NCBI GenBank assembly: GCA_003219995.1
Contig: QHRC01000165.1
Span: 1 to 6,565, forward strand
Origin: Verrucomicrobiota bacterium
GTDB lineage: Bacteria; Verrucomicrobiota; Verrucomicrobiia; Chthoniobacterales; UBA10450
DNA: 6,565 nucleotides
Direction of reading: 5' to 3'
Positions within the stretch are counted from its first letter, which is position 1, and each line of letters starts with the position of its first letter. Under the pieces are notes generated by a model that was not told where the DNA came from, ran no database searches, and saw only the letters and a program-made list of their open reading frames with translations. Shown here one piece after another: positions 1 through 6,565 of this stretch. A program made the position numbers and the translations under genes.

Positions 1-898
<898 letters not shown>

Positions 899-1774
899 TT
901 AAGAGCCCACCGCCATTTGCGCAGTCGCGATTTCGAGCAGCTCAGTGGTAATGCCAGCCTGACGCATCTTGTTATATTCGAGGGTCAAATCCTTGATGAA
1001 TTGATTTGCATTGTCGGTCGCATTTTTCATCGCCACCATGCGCGCGCTATGCTCGGAGGCACGTGCGTCGAGGATCATCTGAAAAACCTGATATTGAATG
1101 TAATACGGCAGCATCATGTCGAGCACGGCCTCGGCGGTTGGCTCAAAAACATAGCCCAGCATTGGATCGACACCTTCGTTCGCGTCTGACTCCTCGTGTT
1201 TTTTCGGAAGATCAAAATTGCTGATCGGAAGCAGTGTCTGCACGACTGAACGCTGATCGATCGTGTTAATGAAATGCGTGTAAAGGACGGAAACCTTGTC
1301 CACCTCATGCTTAAGGAATTTTTCCGCGCAGAATTTCGCAATCGGCTTTGTTTCGACGAACGTCGGCGCATCCTTCAATTCGAAATCGGCCAGCAATTCG
1401 CGTTTTGTGCGCGCGATAAACTGCCGCGCCTTTTTCCCTGCGACAACGTAAACCGTTTTTGCCGGGTCGAAATTGGCCGCCTCGCGAAAAAGATTTGTGT
1501 TCAATGCACCGGCCAGGCCTTTGTCTGTGCTAATGATGAGGACAAGCTCCTTCGTTAGCTCGCGAACATGCAAGAGCGGATGCAATCTGGGGTCGGTCCG
1601 TTTTTGCAGCGAAACGAGCACCTTGTTCATCAGGCTGGCATAGGGACGGCCGGCCAGCGCATGCTGCTGGGCCTTGCGCATCTTGGATGCGGCGACCATC
1701 TGCATCGCTTTCGTGATCTGCGCGGTGTTGCGGATCGATTTGATCCGGCGCCGAATGTCTTGCGTGTTTGCCAT
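899..1774 (-). CDS. atpG: F1Fo ATP synthase subunit gamma
   Basis: Central rotating shaft of F1, which couples rotation of the c-ring to conformational change in the beta subunits. The product is 291 residues, a normal length for the family (about 285-295). The N-terminal helix carries the conserved stretch IKSIRNTAQITKAMQMVAAS at residues 11-30, followed by KMRKAQ. The middle Rossmann-like part has STDKGLAGALNTN at 82-94. The C-terminal helix (from about 237) includes SEHSARMVAMKNATDNA and ends LEIATAQMAVGS; its conserved ARMVAMKNAT patch is characteristic of gamma. It lies between atpA (73-base gap) and atpD (9-base gap), the standard order. The ATG at 1774 is preferred because the protein begins at it in the usual family way. 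The sequence before it (GATCTAGCGCAC) has no Shine-Dalgarno motif. No irregularity is seen. Confidence 0.98.
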   Translation of the reverse strand: MANTQDIRRRIKSIRNTAQITKAMQMVAASKMRKAQQHALAGRPYASLMNKVLVSLQKRTDPRLHPLLHVRELTKELVLIISTDKGLAGALNTNLFREAANFDPAKTVYVVAGKKARQFIARTKRELLADFELKDAPTFVETKPIAKFCAEKFLKHEVDKVSVLYTHFINTIDQRSVVQTLLPISNFDLPKKHEESDANEGVDPMLGYVFEPTAEAVLDMMLPYYIQYQVFQMILDARASEHSARMVAMKNATDNANQFIKDLTLEYNKMRQAGITTELLEIATAQMAVGS

Positions 1775-1847
1775 GTGCGCTAGATCAGGCTTGAAGTCGT
1801 AAACTGCTCATCAGTAATGTGAAACACGAGATCTTCCGGAAAATGTT

Positions 1848-3380
1848 TTATTGCCAGGTTGTTTTGAATTCCTCGAGCGCGGCTTTCAATTGTCCTTCGA
1901 GATCTTCATCGAGCTGTTTTTTTTCGCGAACCGACCGGAGCAGGCTTTCTTTCCGTGTCTCCAGATAATCCTGCAGCTTGCTTTGAAATTCTTTCACCCG
2001 CTCAACCGGAACAGGATCGACATATCCGTTCTGCATCGCCCACATCACCGCCACCTGTTGTTCAACTGGAATGGGATTGTATTGCGTTTGCTTGAACAGC
2101 TCGACGATGCGCTGGCCGCGATCGAGCCGCGCTTTCGTCGCGGCATCCAGATCGGAGCCGAATTGCGCGAACGCGGCTAGCTCGCGAAATTGCGCGAGGT
2201 CGAGTTTTACTTTGCCGGCCACTTGTTTGATCGCTTTGATCTGCGCGGCTGATCCGACACGGCTGACGGAAAGACCAACCGAAATAGCCGGCCGCACGCC
2301 TTGATAAAATAGATCGGTTTCGAGATAAATTTGTCCGTCAGTAATTGAGATCACGTTTGTCGGAATGTAGGCGGAGACGTCGCCGGCTTGTGTCTCGATG
2401 ATCGGCAGTGCGGTGAGCGAACCGCCGCCGAATTCGTCAGTCACGCGCGCGCTACGTTCGAGCAAGCGCGAATGCAAATAAAACACATCGCCAGGATAAG
2501 CTTCGCGACCGGACGGCCGTTTCAAAACGAGTGAAACCTGCCGATAAGCGACGGCGTGCTTCGATAAATCGTCGAAAATAATGAGCGCGTCCATGCCGTT
2601 GTCCATGAACCACTCGCCCATCGCCGCGCCGGCGAACGGCGCCAGATACTGATTCGTCGCCGTATCGGACGCGGGGGCGGAGATGATTGTGGTATACGGC
2701 ATGGCCCCTTCTCTTTCGAGAACGTCGAGAGCGCGCGCGACGTTGGAATTTTTTTGACCGACGGCGACGTAAATACAGTAAAGCGGACGATAATCTTTCT
2801 CTTTCGCGTCTTCGGCCGCCTTGTTCAGCCGCGCCTGACTGATGATCGTGTCGATCGCGATGGTTGTTTTGCCGGTGGCGCGGTCGCCGATAATCAGCTC
2901 ACGCTGGCCGCGACCGATCGGAATCATCGCGTCGATCGCCATGATGCCGGTCTGCACCGGTTGACTGACGCCGCGCCGCTTGATCACGCCCGGCGCAATT
3001 TTTTCCAGTGGATAAAAAGATTCGGTCTTGACCGGCCCCTTGCCATCGAGCGGTTGACCAATGGTGTTAACGACGCGGCCGAGAAGCGCTTTGCCGACTG
3101 GGACCTGAAGGAGCTTTCCCGTTGTCCTGGCTTCGTCGCCTTCGGATATCTTCGTATTATCGCCGAGTAAGATCGCGCCAACCTCGGTTTCTTCCAGGTT
3201 CAACGCGATACCAAAAATGCCGTTTGGAAATTCGATCATCTCGTTGAGCATGACGTCGCTCAATCCTTCGATGCGCGCGACACCGTCACCGGTCTCACGC
3301 ACGACGCCGACGTTGCTTTTGGCCGTGGATGTCTTCAATCCCGCGATTTTCGTTTCAATTTCTTCGAGAATACTGCTCAT
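1848..3380 (-). CDS. atpA: F1Fo ATP synthase subunit alpha
   Basis: Non-catalytic nucleotide-binding subunit of the F1 hexamer, which supplies the arginine finger to the beta catalytic sites. The product is 510 residues, typical for the family (about 500-515). The Walker A loop GDRATGKT is at residues 165-172. The Walker B region DALIIFDDL is at 264-272. The arginine finger is R374 in [12 protein letters not shown]. The conserved block [18 protein letters not shown] is near 399-416. The start at 3380 gives [12 protein letters not shown], the normal family N-terminus. The frame stays open 45 codons further upstream to a TTG at 3515, but that extension overlaps the atpH C-terminus in another frame and has no family similarity. 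No Shine-Dalgarno motif precedes the ATG; an 11-bp direct repeat occupies that position instead. The gene follows atpH by 28 bases and precedes atpG by 73. All key residues are intact. Confidence 0.98.
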   Translation of the reverse strand: MSSILEEIETKIAGLKTSTAKSNVGVVRETGDGVARIEGLSDVMLNEMIEFPNGIFGIALNLEETEVGAILLGDNTKISEGDEARTTGKLLQVPVGKALLGRVVNTIGQPLDGKGPVKTESFYPLEKIAPGVIKRRGVSQPVQTGIMAIDAMIPIGRGQRELIIGDRATGKTTIAIDTIISQARLNKAAEDAKEKDYRPLYCIYVAVGQKNSNVARALDVLEREGAMPYTTIISAPASDTATNQYLAPFAGAAMGEWFMDNGMDALIIFDDLSKHAVAYRQVSLVLKRPSGREAYPGDVFYLHSRLLERSARVTDEFGGGSLTALPIIETQAGDVSAYIPTNVISITDGQIYLETDLFYQGVRPAISVGLSVSRVGSAAQIKAIKQVAGKVKLDLAQFRELAAFAQFGSDLDAATKARLDRGQRIVELFKQTQYNPIPVEQQVAVMWAMQNGYVDPVPVERVKEFQSKLQDYLETRKESLLRSVREKKQLDEDLEGQLKAALEEFKTTWQ

Positions 3381-3382
3381 GA

Positions 3383-3408
3383 TTGTCGATCTTGTTGTTG
3401 TCGATCTT
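3383..3408. repeat. 11-bp direct repeat in the atpH-atpA gap
   Basis: Read on the minus strand, AAGATCGACAA occurs twice (3408-3398 and 3393-3383) separated by CAAC, a period of 15 bases. It fills nearly all of the 28 bases between the atpH stop and the atpA ATG, ending two bases before the ATG. It therefore sits where a ribosome-binding site would be expected. Whether it has a role or is just another small duplication cannot be told from one sequence. Confidence 0.8.
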
Positions 3409-3815
3409 TCAAAGTTGTTTCTGTAAGCGTTCCAATCGATCGCGCACACTGCCGTCCCAAACGTCGCTGCCCACCCGAATCCGCACTCCACCGAGAAGCT
3501 CCGGGTTAACGGCAAATTCCGTGGTTAAATCACGTCCTCTCTTTTTCTTGAGGTTCTCGACGATTCGCGCGCTCGTCTCGGGACTTAGCTCGGTGGAACT
3601 TTCAATTCGCGCGTGACGCTTCTCAATCTCGAGGCGAACAAGTCGAGGCGAACAAGCCGTTTGTAATATTGCAGAATATCGAGGTAGCGGCGCGGCTTTT
3701 TCGCGATGAGCGACTGTAGGAGCGATGTGATTTTGCCGCGATCGATTTGATCGTCGGTGAAACTGGCCCGCAACATTTCGCGGGAAAGCCGGCGGATTTC
3801 CTTGTTGACTTTCAT
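3409..3815 (-). pseudogene. atpH: F1Fo ATP synthase subunit delta, frameshifted by a 14-bp tandem duplication
   Basis: Delta (OSCP-type) caps F1 and joins it to the b-subunit stalk. The ATG at 3815 overlaps the atpF stop (ATGA). Its frame runs MKVNKEIRRLSREMLRA ... YLDILQYYKRLVRL, then diverges and stops at TAA 3585-3587 after 76 codons. The expected C-terminal half is present in another minus frame and ends at TGA 3409-3411. It includes [40 protein letters not shown] and [15 protein letters not shown], with the conserved GG-x-R-I-x-V-G-S motif near the end. The break coincides with a perfect 14-bp tandem duplication (3629-3656). Deleting one unit joins the halves as KRLVRLEIEKRHARIE, giving 130 residues. 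That is short against the usual 175-180, with the loss in the N-terminal domain. As written, the gene encodes no C-terminal stalk-binding domain. Delta is normally needed for coupling, so a sequence or assembly error is as likely as a true mutation. Confidence 0.93.
3629..3656. repeat. Perfect 14-bp tandem duplication inside atpH
   Basis: The plus-strand unit TCGAGGCGAACAAG occurs twice in direct succession, at 3629-3642 and 3643-3656, with no mismatch and no extension beyond 14 bases on either side. Fourteen is not a multiple of three, so the second unit shifts the reading frame of atpH. Excising one unit restores a continuous delta-subunit frame. This points to a recent slippage-type duplication, or an assembly or read artefact, rather than an old repeat. 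Confidence 0.97.
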
Positions 3816-4363
3816 GAGGCGATTTGACGGGCAGCCTCTTCTTGCAACCGGCGTTGGTCCTCAGCCGTAAGGACTTTGCCCGTTACTTTCGCAGTGGTAT
3901 CGACCACGAGCCTGCCCAGTTCGCGTTTCAACGCTTCCATCGTACGCTCATGCTCGATCACGCTCGCTTCGCGCGCTTTAGCAATGATTTGTTCGGCTGC
4001 GGCTATCGCTTCCTGTTCTTTGCGCTCGGCTAGATGCGCGCTGCTCGCGCGCGCTTCGTCGATCATTTTTTGCGCGTTCGCATTGGCTTTGGCCAAAATC
4101 TCGGCGTAACGCTGCTCGGCCTCGGCCAGTTGTTTTTTGATTAGCTCGGCGTTCAACAAACCTTGTTCGATCAATCGCCGGCGTTCTTCCAGAACGCCAA
4201 GGATCGGTTTGTAAGCGAAGCGCCGAAGCAGAAGGGCAACGATCACAAAACTGATCACTTGCGACAAAAACAACCACGGATTCCAGCCGAAGGTGTCGGC
4301 TATTTCCTTAGCGGAGTCCACAATCCCGCCGCTGGATTGGGCAAGAATCAAAATCGAAGGCAT
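3812..4363 (-). CDS. atpF: F1Fo ATP synthase subunit b
   Basis: Peripheral-stalk subunit, anchored in the membrane and reaching up to delta on top of F1. It stops the alpha/beta head from turning with the rotor. The product is 183 residues, slightly longer than the about 156-165 typical of proteobacterial b. It has a short N-terminal segment (MPSILILAQSSGGIVDSAKE) and one membrane helix at about 29-47 (PWLFLSQVISFVIVALLLRR). The conserved exit motif RRFAYKPILGVLEERRRLI follows at 47-65. From about 60 to the end it is a charged, alanine- and glutamate-rich helix expected to form the dimeric coiled coil. A single b gene is present, with no b' paralogue beside it. It lies between atpE (51-base gap) and atpH, and its TGA overlaps the atpH ATG, which implies translational coupling. 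No Shine-Dalgarno sequence precedes the ATG. Confidence 0.97.
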   Translation of the reverse strand: MPSILILAQSSGGIVDSAKEIADTFGWNPWLFLSQVISFVIVALLLRRFAYKPILGVLEERRRLIEQGLLNAELIKKQLAEAEQRYAEILAKANANAQKMIDEARASSAHLAERKEQEAIAAAEQIIAKAREASVIEHERTMEALKRELGRLVVDTTAKVTGKVLTAEDQRRLQEEAARQIAS

Positions 4364-4414
4364 ATCAATTGAAGCAGGAGCACAGAAAGTTGTCGGCCGG
4401 CGGCCCGAATTTTT

Positions 4415-4630
4415 CTAGTGAGGCAGTAGGTAGAGTGCGTAGAAGACGATCGCCTCGGTGAACGCGATCGCCAGAATCGCTTGCACAAGAATCGGGGTGG
4501 CTGCGCCGGGATTGCGGCCCACCGCCGACGCCGCGCCGAGGCCAGTTAGACCGACGCCGATGCCTGCGCCCATCGCGGCAAGGCCCACGTGAATGCTTCC
4601 GCTCATCTCTGCCAATAATGGTAGTATCAT
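4415..4630 (-). CDS. atpE: F1Fo ATP synthase subunit c
   Basis: Proteolipid that forms the rotating ring in the membrane and carries ions past subunit a. The product is 71 residues, a normal length, with two hydrophobic helices joined by the polar loop GRNPGA at 38-43. Helix 1 shows the glycine ladder GAGIGVGLTGLG (21-32) used for tight ring packing. Helix 2 carries the ion-binding carboxylate E59 in AFTEAIVFY. The positions that bind sodium in Na+-type rings are not occupied by suitable residues: V26 replaces the helix-1 glutamine, and A60 and I61 replace the serine/threonine after the glutamate. A proton is therefore the likely coupling ion (inference). The start at 4630 gives the family-like MILPLLAEMSGSIHVGLA; an internal ATG at residue 9 is possible but less likely. 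The leader is A-rich (CAGAAAAAT) with no Shine-Dalgarno sequence. Confidence 0.97.
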   Translation of the reverse strand: MILPLLAEMSGSIHVGLAAMGAGIGVGLTGLGAASAVGRNPGAATPILVQAILAIAFTEAIVFYALYLLPH

Positions 4631-4662
4631 ATTTTTCTGTTTGTTTTTCTCTCTGACAGTCG

Positions 4663-4679
4663 TCGCAGAGCTGCTGCGA
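4663..4679 (-). other. Small hairpin in the atpB-atpE gap
   Basis: TCGCAG and CTGCGA form a perfect 6-bp inverted repeat around a 5-base loop, in the 66 bases between the atpB stop and the atpE start. On the minus-strand transcript no uridine run follows, so it is not a classical terminator. It lies about 33 bases upstream of the atpE ATG. It could affect mRNA processing or expression of atpE, whose product is needed in about ten copies per complex, but it may equally be chance. Confidence 0.35.
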
Positions 4680-4696
4680 ACGGCTTGCCTAAATTC

Positions 4697-5623
4697 TCAG
4701 TGTTGCGGTTCGTGCCCAGGTTCATGTTGCGCAATCAAAAGCGTAAAAACGGCGGTCAACAACATAAAAACCAGCGCTTGCACGACTCCCACCAGTATCT
4801 CCATAAAATAAAATGGAATCGGGATAAGCCAGGAAAGCGCGGGCACCATCGTGGACATCGCTTCCAAGATGCTTTCACCGGCATAAACATTTCCGAAAAG
4901 ACGAAAGCTGAGCGAGATCGGGCGGAACAAAATCGACACGATCTCGAGCCAGCCGACCATGAAAAAGATCACGATCATCATGATCTTCAACAAACCGGAG
5001 GTTTCTCCTTTCGGTCCAAAAATGTGGAGCAAAAATCCGCCGACACCGTTGGCCTGGATCGCCCAGATAATCCAAAGAAAGAAGAAAATCAGCGCCATCG
5101 CCGAGGTCATATTGAGATCGGCGTTTCCGCCGCGCAGGAGAGGCTGATCGACATGGAAAACGCCGGTTGTTGGATCGTGATGTCCCCAACCAATCGTTCC
5201 GACTCCGGGAATGAGCCCGAACCAGTTCACGAACAAAATGAAAATAAAAATCGTCGCGAAAAACCAAAATGTTTTTTGCACAAGCTCGCGACCGATAATG
5301 CTCTCGAGAAAATTGTAAAGGCTCTCCACCATCCATTCCCAAAAGTTCTGCGCGCCGCTCGGCACCGGCTTGATCTTTCGCGTTGCTAATTGCGCGAAAA
5401 CGATGATTCCCGCCGCCACCACCCACGTCACCAGCATCGAATTGGTGATCGCAAACTTCCCGATGTGAACCAGCTCGGCCGGCTTTAACGGTACGCCTGC
5501 CTCATGTTGTTCTTTTGCCCCAGCCCGCGCCGGCTCGGCTGCAAGTGTCGAGGTGACAAAGGCGCATCCGCATAGGACTGCCAAGATTGACAATGATAAG
5601 CGAAAGAAAAAACGATATTGCAT
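4697..5623 (-). CDS. atpB: F1Fo ATP synthase subunit a
   Basis: Stator membrane subunit that provides the two proton half-channels against the c-ring. With the ATG at 5623 it has 308 residues. The N-terminus (basic MQYRFFFR, a hydrophobic core at about 9-27, then STLAAEPA) looks like a cleavable signal peptide, and a periplasmic stretch follows. Membrane helices follow at about 62-80, 118-137, 173-193, 211-233 and 264-298, the last block probably two helices. The essential arginine is R241 in SFRLFGNVYAGE. NADLNMT at 167-173 and Q282 in GVVQALVFML match other conserved sites. The gene heads the operon, in the standard order before atpE. The frame is open further upstream to a TTG at 5680. The ATG is preferred because it places the signal peptide at the N-terminus. 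No Shine-Dalgarno sequence precedes either codon. Confidence 0.96.
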   Translation of the reverse strand: MQYRFFFRLSLSILAVLCGCAFVTSTLAAEPARAGAKEQHEAGVPLKPAELVHIGKFAITNSMLVTWVVAAGIIVFAQLATRKIKPVPSGAQNFWEWMVESLYNFLESIIGRELVQKTFWFFATIFIFILFVNWFGLIPGVGTIGWGHHDPTTGVFHVDQPLLRGGNADLNMTSAMALIFFFLWIIWAIQANGVGGFLLHIFGPKGETSGLLKIMMIVIFFMVGWLEIVSILFRPISLSFRLFGNVYAGESILEAMSTMVPALSWLIPIPFYFMEILVGVVQALVFMLLTAVFTLLIAQHEPGHEPQH

Positions 5624-5713
5624 TCGGTTCGTGACAAGCCTGCGCCCGAGCTTTTTTATTGGCGTCGCCCGCAAAGGCAATGACGCTCAACACAAGGCCG
5701 GCTTGCGTCGCGC

Positions 5714-5743
5714 ATACCAAAGCGCGTTTTGCCCGGATGACAA
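5714..5743 (-). promoter_or_regulatory. Possible promoter for the atp operon
   Basis: In the 143-base gap before atpB, the minus strand shows TTGTCA (5743-5738, one mismatch to the -35 consensus), an 18-base spacer, then TGGTAT (5719-5714, only three of six matches to the -10 consensus). It would put transcription start about 80-85 bases upstream of the atpB ATG. The gap is the natural place for an operon promoter, but the -10 match is poor. Read-through from the upstream glycosyltransferase gene on the same strand is also possible. Confidence 0.25.
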
Positions 5744-5766
5744 GAAACAAAATTCTCGAAGCGGCG

Positions 5767-6565
5767 TCAATTTGCCGCAACCGGATCGACGAACTGCGGC
5801 ACCGGCGAAGAGATCGCTTTGGATGTCACCGGCTCGGTGGCAGCCCGCACAGAGATCGCTTCTTCGTAAAATGACTCGAGGAGGCGGATCTGCGTTTGCT
5901 GCTGAAACTGCTGCGCCACCGTCTGGCGGGCGCGCAATCCCATCTCGCTCAATATTTGCGGCGAGCTCGTAATTTGCTGCATCGTCCTGGCCAAGGAACT
6001 ATGGTCCTCCTCCGTGTTGGATCGCTTCGGGAATTCCACCATGCCGCGTCGCCGCGACGACCAGACCGGTTGCCATCGCTTCCAGCACTGAGTTCGGTAT
6101 TCCCTCCTGGTTCTCATCCGGTGGTGTTTCGCTCGGATGCAGAAACATGTGTGAGTTCGCGTAGAGCTCCATCAGCTTTCGTTCCGGGAGGAAGCCAACA
6201 AAGTGCACGTCCTTTAGAATACCGAGGCCGGCGGCGAGCATTTCTAATTCCCGCTGCAGCGGACCTTTGCCCGCAATGAAGAATTCAGCGTGCGGGTTGT
6301 CCCTTTTAAAAATGGCAAAGGCGCGCAGGCTGGTGGCCACGCCCTTTTTTGGAATTAAACGGCACGCCTGCATCACCTTCCAGCGTCCGTCTGGCGGCGG
6401 TTGCCGATCTACAAATGGAAAGTCATCCAATGGAATGCCGGTGCGGTTGAGCCGCAGTTTCTCGGGCGGACAACCAAATTGCATCAATCGATTGGCGAGC
6501 GATTGCGAACGGGCCAGGACCAGTGGCACAAGATCAAACAAGCGGCGTAGCTTTTCCGGATAATT
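5767..6565 (-). pseudogene. GT4-family glycosyltransferase, C-terminal part, frameshifted and cut by the window edge
   Basis: Likely a retaining GT-B glycosyltransferase that moves a sugar from an activated donor in cell-surface polysaccharide synthesis. It resembles colanic-acid-type WcaL enzymes; the substrate cannot be told. The frame is open to the right edge, so the N-terminal acceptor domain is missing. Visible in order: LVLARSQSLANRL; FGCPPEKLRLNRTGIPLDDF; the donor-domain start VMQACRLIPKKG; FFIAGKGPLQRELE; VHFVGFLPERKL; the EX7E motif EGIPNSVLE (about 6080-6106); and ATRHGGIPEAIQHG. This frame then stops at TAG 5999-6001. The final helices (DHSSLARTMQQITSSPQILS, MGLRARQTVAQQF, ESFYEEAI) continue in another frame from about 6006 to TGA 5767-5769. 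Between them only 7 bases stand where the family usually has about 10 residues (G-x-T/S-G-LLV-P). This suggests a net loss of about 23 bases. It is either a decayed gene or a sequence error. Confidence 0.85.

Noticed and set aside
2754..3170. A 138-codon plus-strand frame
   Set aside because: It is antisense to the central nucleotide-binding part of atpA, with no recognisable motif. It is a shadow of a conserved gene.
3381..3515. A 45-codon N-terminal extension of atpA from a TTG codon
   Set aside because: It overlaps the atpH C-terminal coding region in another frame and shows no similarity to alpha subunits. The ATG at 3380 gives the normal family start.
4384..4414. A GC-rich partly self-complementary stretch between atpE and atpF
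   Set aside because: Only a 4-bp stem with mismatched interior can be drawn and no T-run follows, so there is no adequate support for a terminator or regulatory hairpin.
4685..5389. A 234-codon open frame on the plus strand, rich in His, Asp, Asn, Lys and Arg
   Set aside because: It lies wholly antisense to atpB, whose hydrophobic codons read backwards give exactly this charged composition. It has no recognisable domain, and the atpB identification is certain.
5641..5660. A T-run (CTTTTTTATT) after GC-rich sequence on the plus strand, like a terminator
   Set aside because: The GC-rich bases before it do not pair with each other to form a stem, and no plus-strand gene ends here. On the minus strand, the coding direction, it is an A-run.
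5502..5780. A 92-codon minus-strand frame from a TTG, overlapping the atpB N-terminus
   Set aside because: It has a weak start, its second half is out of frame with the well-supported atpB signal region, and no family is recognisable. It is mentioned only as a possible remnant.

Overview
The window is almost entirely one minus-strand block: the F1Fo ATP synthase operon. It reads from right to left as atpB (a), atpE (c), atpF (b), atpH (delta), atpA (alpha), atpG (gamma) and atpD (beta). atpD runs off the left edge at position 1, so about 60% of it is present. A following atpC (epsilon) would lie outside the window. Upstream of atpB, on the same strand, is the C-terminal part of a family GT4 glycosyltransferase that runs off the right edge.

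The organism is a bacterium with moderate-to-high GC. Three traits remind me of the Verrucomicrobia (Spartobacteria/Chthoniobacterales-like soil lineages): subunit a with a signal-peptide-like N-terminus, a very short delta subunit, and no recognisable Shine-Dalgarno sequences. This is an impression from memory, not a database result. The c subunit lacks the residues that mark sodium-binding rings, so a proton-driven enzyme is expected.

Layout in transcription order: the glycosyltransferase 3' part (6565-5767, frameshifted), a 143-base gap that may hold a promoter, atpB (5623-4697), a 66-base gap with a small hairpin, atpE (4630-4415), a 51-base gap, atpF (4363-3812), and atpH overlapping atpF by ATGA (3815-3409, frameshifted). 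Then come a 28-base gap largely made of a direct repeat, atpA (3380-1848), a 73-base gap, atpG (1774-899), a 9-base gap, and atpD (889 to edge). a, c and b form the membrane proton channel, rotor ring and peripheral stalk. delta ties the stalk to F1. alpha and beta form the catalytic head and gamma the central shaft.

I see no new biological system here. The most notable signal is that the only copy of atpH in the window is broken by a perfect 14-bp tandem duplication (3629-3642 and 3643-3656). Removing one unit restores a continuous 130-residue delta subunit. A second reading-frame break lies in the glycosyltransferase near 6007-6013, where about 23 bases of a conserved loop seem to be missing. 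Either these are real mutations or the underlying sequence has assembly errors.
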